Positions 24,803 to 33,590 of a stretch of 33,590 bases of DNA are shown piece after piece. This DNA is from Deltaproteobacteria bacterium (GTDB taxonomy: Bacteria; Desulfobacterota; Binatia; UBA12015): positions 1-33,590 of the forward strand of contig VGTG01000053.1 in NCBI GenBank assembly GCA_016874795.1, read 5' to 3'. Made by a program: the position numbers and the translations under genes. The notes under the pieces are model-generated. The model saw only the letters and a program-made list of their open reading frames with translations. It searched no databases and was not told the origin of the DNA. The first letter of the stretch is position 1; every line of letters starts with the position of its first letter.

Positions 24803-25678
24803 ATGCGCTCCCGCGTCTGGATCGACGGGCGGATCGTCCCCGCCGCGCGCGCACGGATCTCGGTCTTCGACCGCGGGCTTCTCTACGGCGATGCCGCCTT
24901 CGAGACGATCCGCGTCTACGACGGGCGGCCGTTTCGCTGGCGCGAGCACTGCCGGCGACTCTTCGCGACGCTCGCGCGCCTCTCGATCCCGAAACCCGCG
25001 GCCGACCTTCGCGACGCCCTCGATCACCTGCTCGAGGCATGCGCGCTACGCGAGGCAGCGGTGCGGCTGACGATCACGCGCGGCGTCGGCGAAGGGCTCG
25101 TCCCTCCGCCGGGCCTCCGCCCGACCGTGATCCTCATGGCCCGACCGATCCCGGCGGACCTCGAAGAGAAGCGTGCCGACGGCGTCGCCGCGATCCGCCT
25201 CCCCTTCGGCCGCGGCCGCTTCGGATTCACGACGGGCCACAAGACGACGGACTACGCGACCGCGGTCCGCGGGCGGATGCTCGCCGACCGCGCCGATGCC
25301 GCCGAAGCGATCTACGTCGAGAGCGACGGCACCGTGAGCGAGGCGACGACGAGCAACGTGTTCGCCGTGCGCGCCGGCCGTTTGCGGACGCCGCCGATGG
25401 AAGCGGGCTGCCTTCCCGGCATCACGCGCGAGACCGTGCTCGGTCTCGCACGTCGCGCCGGCTTCGTGGTGCGCGAGAAGCCCCTCGTCGCGAAGGAGCT
25501 GACGTCGTTCGACGAGCTATTCTTGACGGGAAGCGTGATCGAGATCCTTCCCGTCGTCCGCCTCGATCGTCGCACGATCGGCACGGGCCGCCCCGGCGAG
25601 CGCACGCGAGCGTTGCAGGATCTCTACGGACGCCTCGTCGCGACGACGAGGAAGGCCGCGCTCAGAGCGCGCCGATGA
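24803..25678 (+). CDS. pabC: Aminodeoxychorismate lyase (class IV PLP enzyme)
   Basis: This 291-aa protein is a class IV aminotransferase-fold PLP enzyme. It opens with RVWIDGRIVPAARARISVFDRGLLYGDAAFETIRVY. The PLP-binding Lys is in TTGHKTTDYATAV (about residue 152), and the phosphate-binding block is EATTSNVFAVRAG. D-amino-acid and branched-chain transaminases share this fold, but the position six bases after pabB points to PabC, which releases pyruvate from aminodeoxychorismate to give p-aminobenzoate. The pair forms a two-gene operon. Its last 17 bases overlap the convergent lipoprotein gene. Confidence 0.85.
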   Translation: MRSRVWIDGRIVPAARARISVFDRGLLYGDAAFETIRVYDGRPFRWREHCRRLFATLARLSIPKPAADLRDALDHLLEACALREAAVRLTITRGVGEGLVPPPGLRPTVILMARPIPADLEEKRADGVAAIRLPFGRGRFGFTTGHKTTDYATAVRGRMLADRADAAEAIYVESDGTVSEATTSNVFAVRAGRLRTPPMEAGCLPGITRETVLGLARRAGFVVREKPLVAKELTSFDELFLTGSVIEILPVVRLDRRTIGTGRPGERTRALQDLYGRLVATTRKAALRARR

Positions 25679-26096
25679 GGTACGGGAGCGCCGCCATCCC
25701 CGCGCCGACGAGGACGCTCATCGTCGCGAGAGTCGCTTCCTGCGCCTTCTCGCCGAAGCTCTTGTTGGGCTTCGGCCCGAAAGCGTCGTCCTCCTGGTCG
25801 GTGCCGCCCCCGGAGGAATCGCCCTCGCCCCAGTAGGGATCGGCGTGCGCGGCGAGGAGCTGGTCGTCGGAGTTTCCCTCACCGGGATTGGCGAGCCAGT
25901 CGTCGCTCGGGGACTGTCCGCCCGCGATCTCGTCGAGCGAGTCGGAACCGAAGCCCTCGTTGAAGAACGGATCGCTGAAGGGATCGTTCGGGTCGTAGGC
26001 CGCGAAGGGATCGTCCGGCCCGTTGTTCTGCGCGCACGCACCGGCGATCAACGCCGCAGCGATCGCGAGCCGGCCCACCCACACCCCGACTCTCAC
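25662..26096 (-). CDS. Acidic lipoprotein with C-terminal membrane segment, unknown function
   Basis: From the GTG at 26096 this makes a 144-aa protein with a lipoprotein signal (VGRLAIAAALIAGAC, lipid Cys near residue 22). A highly acidic, Asp/Gly/Ser-rich region follows (YDPNDPFSDPFFNEGFGSD, EGNSDDQ, SSGGGTDQEDDAFG). A final hydrophobic helix reads MSVLVGAGMAALPYLIGAL. The NDPF/FNE stretch is faintly like the start of MlaA/VacJ lipoproteins, but the rest does not fit, so I leave it unnamed. An earlier in-frame start at 26186 is possible but would bury the lipobox. It lies 79 bp after uvrA on the same strand and overlaps the end of pabC. Confidence 0.65.
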   Translation of the reverse strand: MRVGVWVGRLAIAAALIAGACAQNNGPDDPFAAYDPNDPFSDPFFNEGFGSDSLDEIAGGQSPSDDWLANPGEGNSDDQLLAAHADPYWGEGDSSGGGTDQEDDAFGPKPNKSFGEKAQEATLATMSVLVGAGMAALPYLIGAL

Positions 26097-26175
26097 GGCT
26101 CTTCGGTCTATCAGGTCCGCCGGCGAGAGGGAAATCTGCTCGGCCACGTGCGCGGGTTCGAGTCCATCGCGCGAC

Positions 26176-29031
<2,856 letters not shown>

Positions 29032-29116
29032 CCCGGGGCCCGTAGCATATAGCGCAAGGGGAAGGAGAGCGCGTTTTCCACGACCCGATGGCACGACTGT
29101 CCCCAGCCGCGCCGCT

Positions 29117-29313
29117 TCAGACGGCGTCGTCGTCCGCGGGCGGAGCCGGCGGCGCGACCGAAGCGGGCGGCTCCTTCGCGGGAGAGCTCACCTCGCCGAA
29201 GAAGAACGCGATCGCCCGCGTCGCGTGACGTCGGCGGACGAGATCTCGCGCGCCACCAGATTGCGCACGAGATCCACGATGCCGGCGTAGTGGATCTCGG
29301 AAATTCGGCGCGT
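29117..29313 (-). pseudogene. Frameshifted C-terminal gene remnant behind the RelE-fusion gene
   Basis: Straight after the stop of the RelE-fusion gene the same frame reads SEIHYAGIVDLVRNLVAREI up to SSADVTR. Protein-like sequence then continues one frame over as [18 protein letters not shown] and a Pro/Ala-rich acidic tail to the stop at 29117. At the junction (29217-29226) CGCGT is present twice in tandem, a five-base duplication that explains the frame break. No proper start codon is visible. It may be a broken regulator or partner of the upstream gene; I do not recognise the family. Confidence 0.45.
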
Positions 29314-30525
29314 CTACCGCGTCTTCGCCGTGCGAATGTAGCGCTGCAGGTCCTCGCGGTCGATCAAGGACAAGATCTCGATGCGCCCGCCGTCGAGCAG
29401 CCGATAGATCAAGCGCACGTCGGAGGCGATCCGGATGCGATAGTGCCCGGGCAAACCCTCGAGCGGGATCGCGCGGAGGCTCGGGTGCCGCCAGTCCTCG
29501 GCGAGGCGCACGATCTTGTCGAACGCCGTCCGCAGCACCTTCCGATCCCAGCTCCGAATCGAGTCGTAGAACTCGCCGGTGAAGACGGGCAGGCTCCACG
29601 TCGCGGTGCTCGCAGGGTCGGCGCGGGCGGCTTCGCCGCCGGCTTCCCCGGGAGCGGCTCGACGCTCCTCGAGCTCGCGCAGACGCGCAGACGCTCGAGC
29701 CTCGGCATCGCGCGCTTCGTCGAGATCCTCCTCGGCGGTGCGACGACGCTCGCGCTCGTCCTCGATCAGGTCCTTCAGGCGCTGCACCTCGCCGGACGTC
29801 CTTGCTTGGAGCCTCGAGCGCGCTTCGTCGCGCTCGCCCGCGAGGCGGCTCGCGGCGGCCTCCGCCTCGACTCGTCCCGTGCGCTCGGTGCGCACCTCCT
29901 TGCGCGCCGCGGCGAGCGATTCCTCCAGCTCGACGAGGCGCGACCGCATGTCGTCGACACGCTTCAGTGCGCGCTCGCGGCCTCGCTTCGCGCTCGCCGT
30001 CTCCTTCTCGACGCGCCTCGCGATCTCCTCGGGATCGGGCTCGGCCGGCGCCGCATCCGGCTCGGCGTTCTTGCGCTGCTCCTCCTCGGCGCGCGCGCGC
30101 GCCTCCGCGTCGTCGTACTCGGTGATGATCGCCTGAATCGCCTCGGCAGCTCGCGTGCGCGCGGCCTCGCTCGCGTCACCGCCGGCGGAGAGGAGCGCCC
30201 ACGCGAGATCGCGCAGCGGGTCGCGGGACGTGAGGACGAGGTCCGAGAGCGCCGTCGCACCCTCGAGCGTCGCCGCCGCGGGGGCGAGGGGCGAGATGCC
30301 GATCTCCCGTTCGAGCGCCCGATCCACCTCGGCCGCCACCTCGGCGTCGTTCCCGTAGAAGTCCACGAGCGTCCGGGCGAGCTCCCAGATCGACATCCTG
30401 TCGAGACGCGATCCCTTCGGTGCCGTCCCGAGCGCGCCGACGAGCCGCAGCAGCGTCCGCTGCGAAAGGGACACAACGAGAAAGGTGGTTCGCTGCTCGT
30501 CGCCGAGCGGAGAGAGGAACGCCAT
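29314..30525 (-). CDS. Coiled-coil protein with C-terminal RelE/ParE-type toxin-like domain
   Basis: This 403-aa protein has three parts. Residues 1-135 are helical and of unknown family (QRTTFLVVSLSQRTLLRLVGALG, MSIWELARTLVDFYGNDAE). Residues 140-305 are a long charged coiled coil rich in Glu, Arg and Ala. Residues 315-403 resemble the RelE/ParE superfamily: FYDSIRSWDRKVLRTAFDKI, HPSLRAIPLEGLPGHYRIRI, SDVRLIYRLLDGGRIEIL and a final EDLQRYI. RelE toxins are normally about 90 residues long, stand alone and cut mRNA at the ribosome. Here the domain is fused to a large N-terminal part, which may restrain it. I chose the ATG at 30525; another lies 12 codons upstream. No intact antitoxin is adjacent. 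Confidence 0.7.
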   Translation of the reverse strand: MAFLSPLGDEQRTTFLVVSLSQRTLLRLVGALGTAPKGSRLDRMSIWELARTLVDFYGNDAEVAAEVDRALEREIGISPLAPAAATLEGATALSDLVLTSRDPLRDLAWALLSAGGDASEAARTRAAEAIQAIITEYDDAEARARAEEEQRKNAEPDAAPAEPDPEEIARRVEKETASAKRGRERALKRVDDMRSRLVELEESLAAARKEVRTERTGRVEAEAAASRLAGERDEARSRLQARTSGEVQRLKDLIEDERERRRTAEEDLDEARDAEARASARLRELEERRAAPGEAGGEAARADPASTATWSLPVFTGEFYDSIRSWDRKVLRTAFDKIVRLAEDWRHPSLRAIPLEGLPGHYRIRIASDVRLIYRLLDGGRIEILSLIDREDLQRYIRTAKTR

Positions 30526-30554
30526 CGATCGATGGGGACACAAGCCGGCGACCG

Positions 30555-30742
30555 ATGTCAACGAGACCCCTTCACGTGTTCACGGGAGGTGCTCGACGCT
30601 TCGCAAGACGGCGCATCGCCGCATCTTCCAGGCGCTGGCCGACGTCGCGCGCGAGCGTCCGGTGCTGCACCTCACCGCGCGCATCGACGGCCTGACGACG
30701 ACGTTCCTCGTACGGGACGCCAGTGCACCGCCGTCGAGATAG
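30555..30742 (+). pseudogene. Small broken gene truncated by element E2
   Basis: An ATG at 30555 starts STRPLHVFTGGARRF. After about 30605 the protein-like sequence moves one frame over: KTAHRRIFQALADVARERPV, then LHLTARIDGLTTTFLVRDAS. The last residues and the TAG lie inside the left end of E2. A one-base indel and the E2 insertion would both be needed to explain this. It might be a remnant of a small cytoplasmic protein; the family is not recognised and confidence is low. Confidence 0.3.
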
Positions 30743-30883
30743 CGTCAACATCTTACCGCCCCTCGACGCCCCTCGCGGCGTCACACCTCCTCGAAATATG
30801 CCAGATATTCCTTCGTCGGCGTTCCTTGCGAGGGACGCCGATGAACGGCAATCTGCTTGACGCTATCTCGACGGCGGTGCACT
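30722..30883. repeat. E2 palindromic element (162 bp, 27-bp perfect ends)
   Basis: The left end begins AGTGCACCGCCGTCGAGATA. The right end (30857-30883) is its exact inverse complement over 27 bp. The interior is an imperfect palindrome centred on ATATGCCAGATAT near 30800. Its right end runs directly into E1 copy 3, sharing the CT of CTAG. No open frame or transposase is present, so it looks like a non-autonomous miniature element. I saw only one complete copy in the window. Confidence 0.85.
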
Positions 30884-31067
30884 AGCCTGCATTTCTCACC
30901 AGATCCCTACTGCGGCGGCCGATAGCACCAAATCTTCGCGAGCTTCTCCCTCCGGGCTCCTCGACGTACTGTTCAAGTACGCCTGCGTCGCCCTCCGGTC
31001 CGAGGCTCGCGAATCTTCGGCACTCTCGACCGCCTCGCGACGTGATCTGGTGAGAAATGCAGGCTAG
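30882..31067 (+). repeat. E1 palindromic element, copy 3 (complete, 186 bp)
   Basis: This copy matches copies 2 and 4 apart from one substitution that I can see: A at 30930 in place of G. Its left CTAG adjoins E2. Its right CTAG (31064-31067) contains, on the minus strand, the TAG stop codon of the methyltransferase gene. Orientation is the same as the other copies. Confidence 0.95.
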
Positions 31068-31885
31068 CCGCGCCGGCGGGCGAGCGCGCAGACGAACTGG
31101 CCGGTCCAGTAGCGCGAGGGAAGCCGGTCGAGGCGCTCGCAGCGGAGCGCCCAGCCGACGAGCCTTCGGCGGCGTCCCTCCTCGCTCCCGAGGAGGCGGT
31201 CGACGGCGATCAGGAGGACGCGCGGAAAGTGCTGCGCCGCTCCCGCGTGCAGCACCTCGAAGCCCGTGGCCTCGAGCGTCTCGTGCAGCGCGCGCGCGTC
31301 GAGGGTCACGCCGACCTCGTAGGGAACCACGCCGAGGCGTCTCCAGAGGCGCACGCCGAGGGCGCGTACGGCGACGAGCGGGTGGGTCGGGTTGTCGAGC
31401 GTGATCAGAAGGCGTCCGCCGGGGGCGAGCACGCGGTGCAGCTCGACGAGTGCGCGGCCGATGTCGGCGGGATCCGCGAAGTGGTCGAGCGTCGAGGGCG
31501 ACACGACGGCTTCGAACGTTGCGTCGGGGAAGGGGAGACGGCGCACGTCGGCGCCGAGCACGGACGCACCGGGCCGTCGCGCGCGTGCGCGTCCCGCGAC
31601 GACGGGCGAGAGGTCGATGCCGACACGCGCACCGCCGGGAGAGACGTCGCGCGCCACGTCGTCGACGCTCTCGTCGCTCCAGAGAAACCCGCCCGTCCAC
31701 GCCTCGTCGAAGAGGTCGGTCTTCAGGAGGCGTCCGCCCGGCTTCTCGAGCCACGTCCGGACGAGCGCTTCGTTCGCGAGGTCGCTGTAGCTCCGCCACG
31801 CCGGGATCGGACCGCGTGCGACCACGGAGCCGGCGACGGAATCCCAGTACTCCGTCGTACCGCCGGCGATCTTCGGCCTAGCCAT
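31064..31885 (-). CDS. Class I SAM-dependent methyltransferase
   Basis: This 273-aa protein has a Rossmann methyltransferase core. VGIDLSPVVAGRARAR is motif I's acidic strand end, GADVRRLPFPDATFEAVVSPSTLDHFADP is motif II and post-motif II, and VLAPGGRLLITLDNPTHPL is motif III. The usual GxGxG loop before VGIDLSP is not present; the stretch SDESVDDVARDVSPGGAR replaces it, so cofactor binding may be altered. It also has the pattern of methyltransferases acting on small molecules or lipids. The start ATG overlaps the stop of the 48-aa membrane gene (ATGGCTAG), so the genes are coupled. The stop TAG is formed by the terminal CTAG of E1 copy 3. The substrate is unknown. Confidence 0.82.
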   Translation of the reverse strand: MARPKIAGGTTEYWDSVAGSVVARGPIPAWRSYSDLANEALVRTWLEKPGGRLLKTDLFDEAWTGGFLWSDESVDDVARDVSPGGARVGIDLSPVVAGRARARRPGASVLGADVRRLPFPDATFEAVVSPSTLDHFADPADIGRALVELHRVLAPGGRLLITLDNPTHPLVAVRALGVRLWRRLGVVPYEVGVTLDARALHETLEATGFEVLHAGAAQHFPRVLLIAVDRLLGSEEGRRRRLVGWALRCERLDRLPSRYWTGQFVCALARRRG

Positions 31886-32024
31886 CGAAGCCTTCGAGCG
31901 CGAAGAGCACGAGCTCCCGGTCGAAGCGGGGGTCGAGCGTCCGCGTGCTCCGCTCCCGCTGCAGGAGGACGAGCAGGACCGCGAGCACCGGGGCCGCGAC
32001 CGCGATCGCCAAGGTCGCGCTCAC
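31878..32024 (-). CDS. 48-aa single-pass membrane protein
   Basis: This small gene is set by overlaps on both sides. Its GTG start shares GTGA with the stop of the AhpD-like gene, and its TAG lies within ATGGCTAG at the methyltransferase start. The product has an N-terminal membrane helix (LAIAVAAPVLAVLLVLLQ), then a basic stretch (RERSTR) and a polar tail ending ELVLFALEGFDG. The tight coupling of all three genes argues that it is translated. It could anchor one of its neighbours at the membrane; the family is not recognised. Confidence 0.6.
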   Translation of the reverse strand: MSATLAIAVAAPVLAVLLVLLQRERSTRTLDPRFDRELVLFALEGFDG

Positions 32025-32575
32025 CGCGCGCTCGAAAGAGGTGCCAGTGCGGCGCCGAGGCGGCAGACGACGTTTGCGAGCGAGGTGACGCCGATCGCCT
32101 CGACGAACTCGGGGCGCTCGAGGCGATCGCGGACTTCCCTCGCGCGCTGCTGCAGCCGCGGCGTCTGGTACCAGACGGTCTCCCGGGAGATCCGCCGGGC
32201 GTACTCGAGGGCCGCCTTCACCGCCGGCGACAGGTCGGCGAGCATCAGGTCGTGCTCGAGGCGCGTGATCTGCTGCTCCGAAAATCCGAGCAAGCGAAGG
32301 ATCGCGCGCTGCGCCGCGAAGCAGTAACGGCACGAGTTGTCCCGGCTCACGACGACGCCGATCAGGTCGGCGAGCCGATGGTCGAGATGGACCCGCGTCA
32401 TCAGGCGCTCGCTCAGGAGCGTGAGCTGGTCGACGAGCCAGGGCGCTGCGTGGAAGTAGAGCGGCGTCGGTGCGACGACGGGGCGGATCGCGCTGCGAAG
32501 GTGGCGATCGACCTCGGGGCCGCTCGGCATCTCGAGCAAGCACTCCGCCCAGGGCGTGTCGCGGGTCGCACTCAA
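32021..32575 (-). CDS. Carboxymuconolactone decarboxylase/AhpD-like protein
   Basis: This 184-aa all-helical protein of the CMD/AhpD superfamily carries the redox motif CRYC (residues 82-85) in SRDNSCRYCFAAQRAILRLLGFSE, the position of the AhpD disulfide. Such proteins reduce peroxides through partner enzymes. In this subfamily the true function is usually unknown. The frame opens at a TTG at 32575; an ATG 15 codons in (MPSGPEV) is an alternative. A -10-like TACAAT lies just upstream on the minus strand, but no matching -35 was seen. It heads a coupled unit with the 48-aa membrane protein and the methyltransferase and diverges from pssA. Confidence 0.82.
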   Translation of the reverse strand: MSATRDTPWAECLLEMPSGPEVDRHLRSAIRPVVAPTPLYFHAAPWLVDQLTLLSERLMTRVHLDHRLADLIGVVVSRDNSCRYCFAAQRAILRLLGFSEQQITRLEHDLMLADLSPAVKAALEYARRISRETVWYQTPRLQQRAREVRDRLERPEFVEAIGVTSLANVVCRLGAALAPLSSAR

Positions 32576-32631
32576 CTCGAGCGTGATCTATTGTACGCCA
32601 TGGTCGGATTCCACCGCGGGCCGGCGGCCTC

Positions 32632-33273
32632 GTGACCCCGGAGCCCAGGACGCGCGACGCGAGGCCGCGTCCGTTCTCGATGATCCGCAGCTTCTCCGGT
32701 GCGGATCTGATCACGCTCGCGAACGGCTTCGCCGGCACCGGGTCGATCCTCGCGACGCTCCAGTACATGGACACGCAGAACCGCCGCGTGCTGTGGCTCG
32801 CCTTCGCGCTTCTCCCGGCGGCGATCGTGTTCGACTTCCTCGACGGCCGCGTGGCGCGCTGGCGCCACAAGAGCTCGCCGCTCGGACGCGAGCTCGACTC
32901 GCTCGCGGACCTGATCTCCTTCGGCGTCGCACCCGCGGTCCTCGCGTTCGCGGTCGGGCTGCGAGGAGCGTGGGACGCGGTGATCCTCGTGTTCTTCGTG
33001 AGCTGCGGACTGTCCCGCCTCGCGCGCTACAACGTGACGGCCGGCGACCTCTCCGACGAGACGGGCAAGGTCAAGTACTTCGAGGGAACTCCGATCCCGA
33101 CGAGCGTGGCTCTCGTGGCGCTGCTCGCCGTCCTCGTCTGGTTCGACGCGATCGACGGCTCGCTGCCCTTCGGGGAGATCCGCTTCCTCGGAGGGACGTT
33201 CCACCCGCTGATCCTGGTATTCGCCGCGAGCGGCAGCGCGATGATCAGCACGGTTCGGATTCCGAAGATCTAG
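32632..33273 (+). CDS. pssA: CDP-diacylglycerol-serine O-phosphatidyltransferase
   Basis: This 213-aa integral membrane enzyme has the CDP-alcohol phosphotransferase signature DFLDGRVARWRHKSSPLGRE followed by LDSLAD, in the required D-x2-DG-x2-AR-x8-G-x3-D-x3-D spacing (about residues 64-86). About six hydrophobic helices and the later YFEGTPIPTSVAL motif point to PssA-type enzymes, which make phosphatidylserine as the precursor of phosphatidylethanolamine. The GTG at 32632 is the first start; the ATG at 32680 (MIRSFSGADLITLAN) is equally plausible. Its stop TAG is formed by the first CTAG of E1 copy 4, so the element begins inside the gene's last codons without changing the protein. Confidence 0.88.
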   Translation: MTPEPRTRDARPRPFSMIRSFSGADLITLANGFAGTGSILATLQYMDTQNRRVLWLAFALLPAAIVFDFLDGRVARWRHKSSPLGRELDSLADLISFGVAPAVLAFAVGLRGAWDAVILVFFVSCGLSRLARYNVTAGDLSDETGKVKYFEGTPIPTSVALVALLAVLVWFDAIDGSLPFGEIRFLGGTFHPLILVFAASGSAMISTVRIPKI

Positions 33274-33455
33274 CCTGCATTTCTCACCAGATCCCTACTG
33301 CGGCGGCCGATAGCACCGAATCTTCGCGAGCTTCTCCCTCCGGGCTCCTCGACGTACTGTTCAAGTACGCCTGCGTCGCCCTCCGGTCCGAGGCTCGCGA
33401 ATCTTCGGCACTCTCGACCGCCTCGCGACGTGATCTGGTGAGAAATGCAGGCTAG
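33270..33455 (+). repeat. E1 palindromic element, copy 4 (complete, 186 bp)
   Basis: This copy is identical to copy 2 as far as I can compare by eye. The left CTAG supplies the pssA stop codon. The right end GGCTAG is followed at once by CCCGTTTCTCTCACCAG, which looks like a worn copy of the element's own first bases. Confidence 0.95.
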
Positions 33456-33590
33456 CCCGTTTCTCTCACCAGGGGTAACGCGAAGGAGGTTCGGGACCGG
33501 GTTCGAGCCGCCGTGCGGGGGAGCGCGCCCGAATCGGGCCTCGGATACCTCGGAGAGGTGCCGGAAGCCGGGCGGGTGAGCGCTCGTCAA
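33456..33590. other. Unassigned region at the right edge
   Basis: These 135 bp hold no gene I can support. The first 20 bases resemble a damaged E1 end. The last 45 (GGAGAGGTGCCGGAAGCC and on) recall the 5' part of a tRNA-Ser but do not form its D-arm. The feature may continue beyond the window. Confidence 0.4.

Noticed and set aside
33545-33590. Possible tRNA-Ser start (GGAGAGGTGCCGGAAGCC)
   Set aside because: The following bases do not form a normal D-arm, and no anticodon or T-arm is in the window.

Overview
The window is GC-rich Gram-negative DNA. Outer-membrane and periplasmic products dominate: a TonB-dependent receptor, a DUF1302 barrel, a haem-binding porin-like protein and a LysM lytic transglycosylase. 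Together with a GldA/F/G-type ABC module and a secernin-type dipeptidase, this points to a soil or marine delta-proteobacterium-like lineage (Myxococcota, Binatota or relatives). That placement is inference; there is no rRNA or tRNA to fix it.

Layout. Positions 1-3264 hold a secernin-family peptidase and a small Xre regulator on the minus strand, diverging from an Mrp/ApbC iron-sulfur carrier. Positions 3301-11281 form a cell-surface locus: a TonB-dependent receptor, an intact 753-aa partly beta-helical secreted protein, two decayed paralogues of that protein on either side of the receptor, a small secreted protein and a short ExbD-like remnant. Positions 11335-19448 (minus) look like one transcription unit running DUF1302 barrel, YCF48 propeller, GldA-like ATPase, GldF-like permease, GldG-like protein, DUF4340, DUF1329. 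A sigma70-like promoter lies upstream. Diverging from it is a 407-aa protein with one CxxCH haem motif followed by a predicted barrel, then an 89-bp near-perfect palindrome and a LysM lytic transglycosylase.

Positions 22370-25678 hold an HtrA-like protein that has lost its catalytic triad, head to head with pabB-pabC (p-aminobenzoate synthesis). A lipoprotein and complete uvrA follow on the minus strand, then a 403-aa protein ending in a RelE/ParE-type toxin domain behind a long coiled coil. The right end has a tightly overlapping three-gene unit (AhpD-like protein, 48-aa membrane protein, methyltransferase) diverging from pssA.

The window is punctuated by mobile-looking palindromes with no transposase. 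A 186-bp element (called E1 here) with 24-bp perfect terminal inverted repeats and CTAG ends occurs four times (1-105 cut by the window edge, 22182, 30882, 33270), all in one orientation. I found one substitution among the copies. A second, 162-bp palindrome (E2, 27-bp perfect ends) abuts E1 at 30722-30883. E1 sits on or a few bases from gene stop codons, and two genes take their TAG from its terminal CTAG. The strongest candidates for undescribed biology are E1 and its stop-codon-directed sites, the hybrid DUF1302/YCF48/Gld-ABC/DUF4340/DUF1329 envelope operon, the monohaem porin-like protein, and the coiled-coil RelE fusion.
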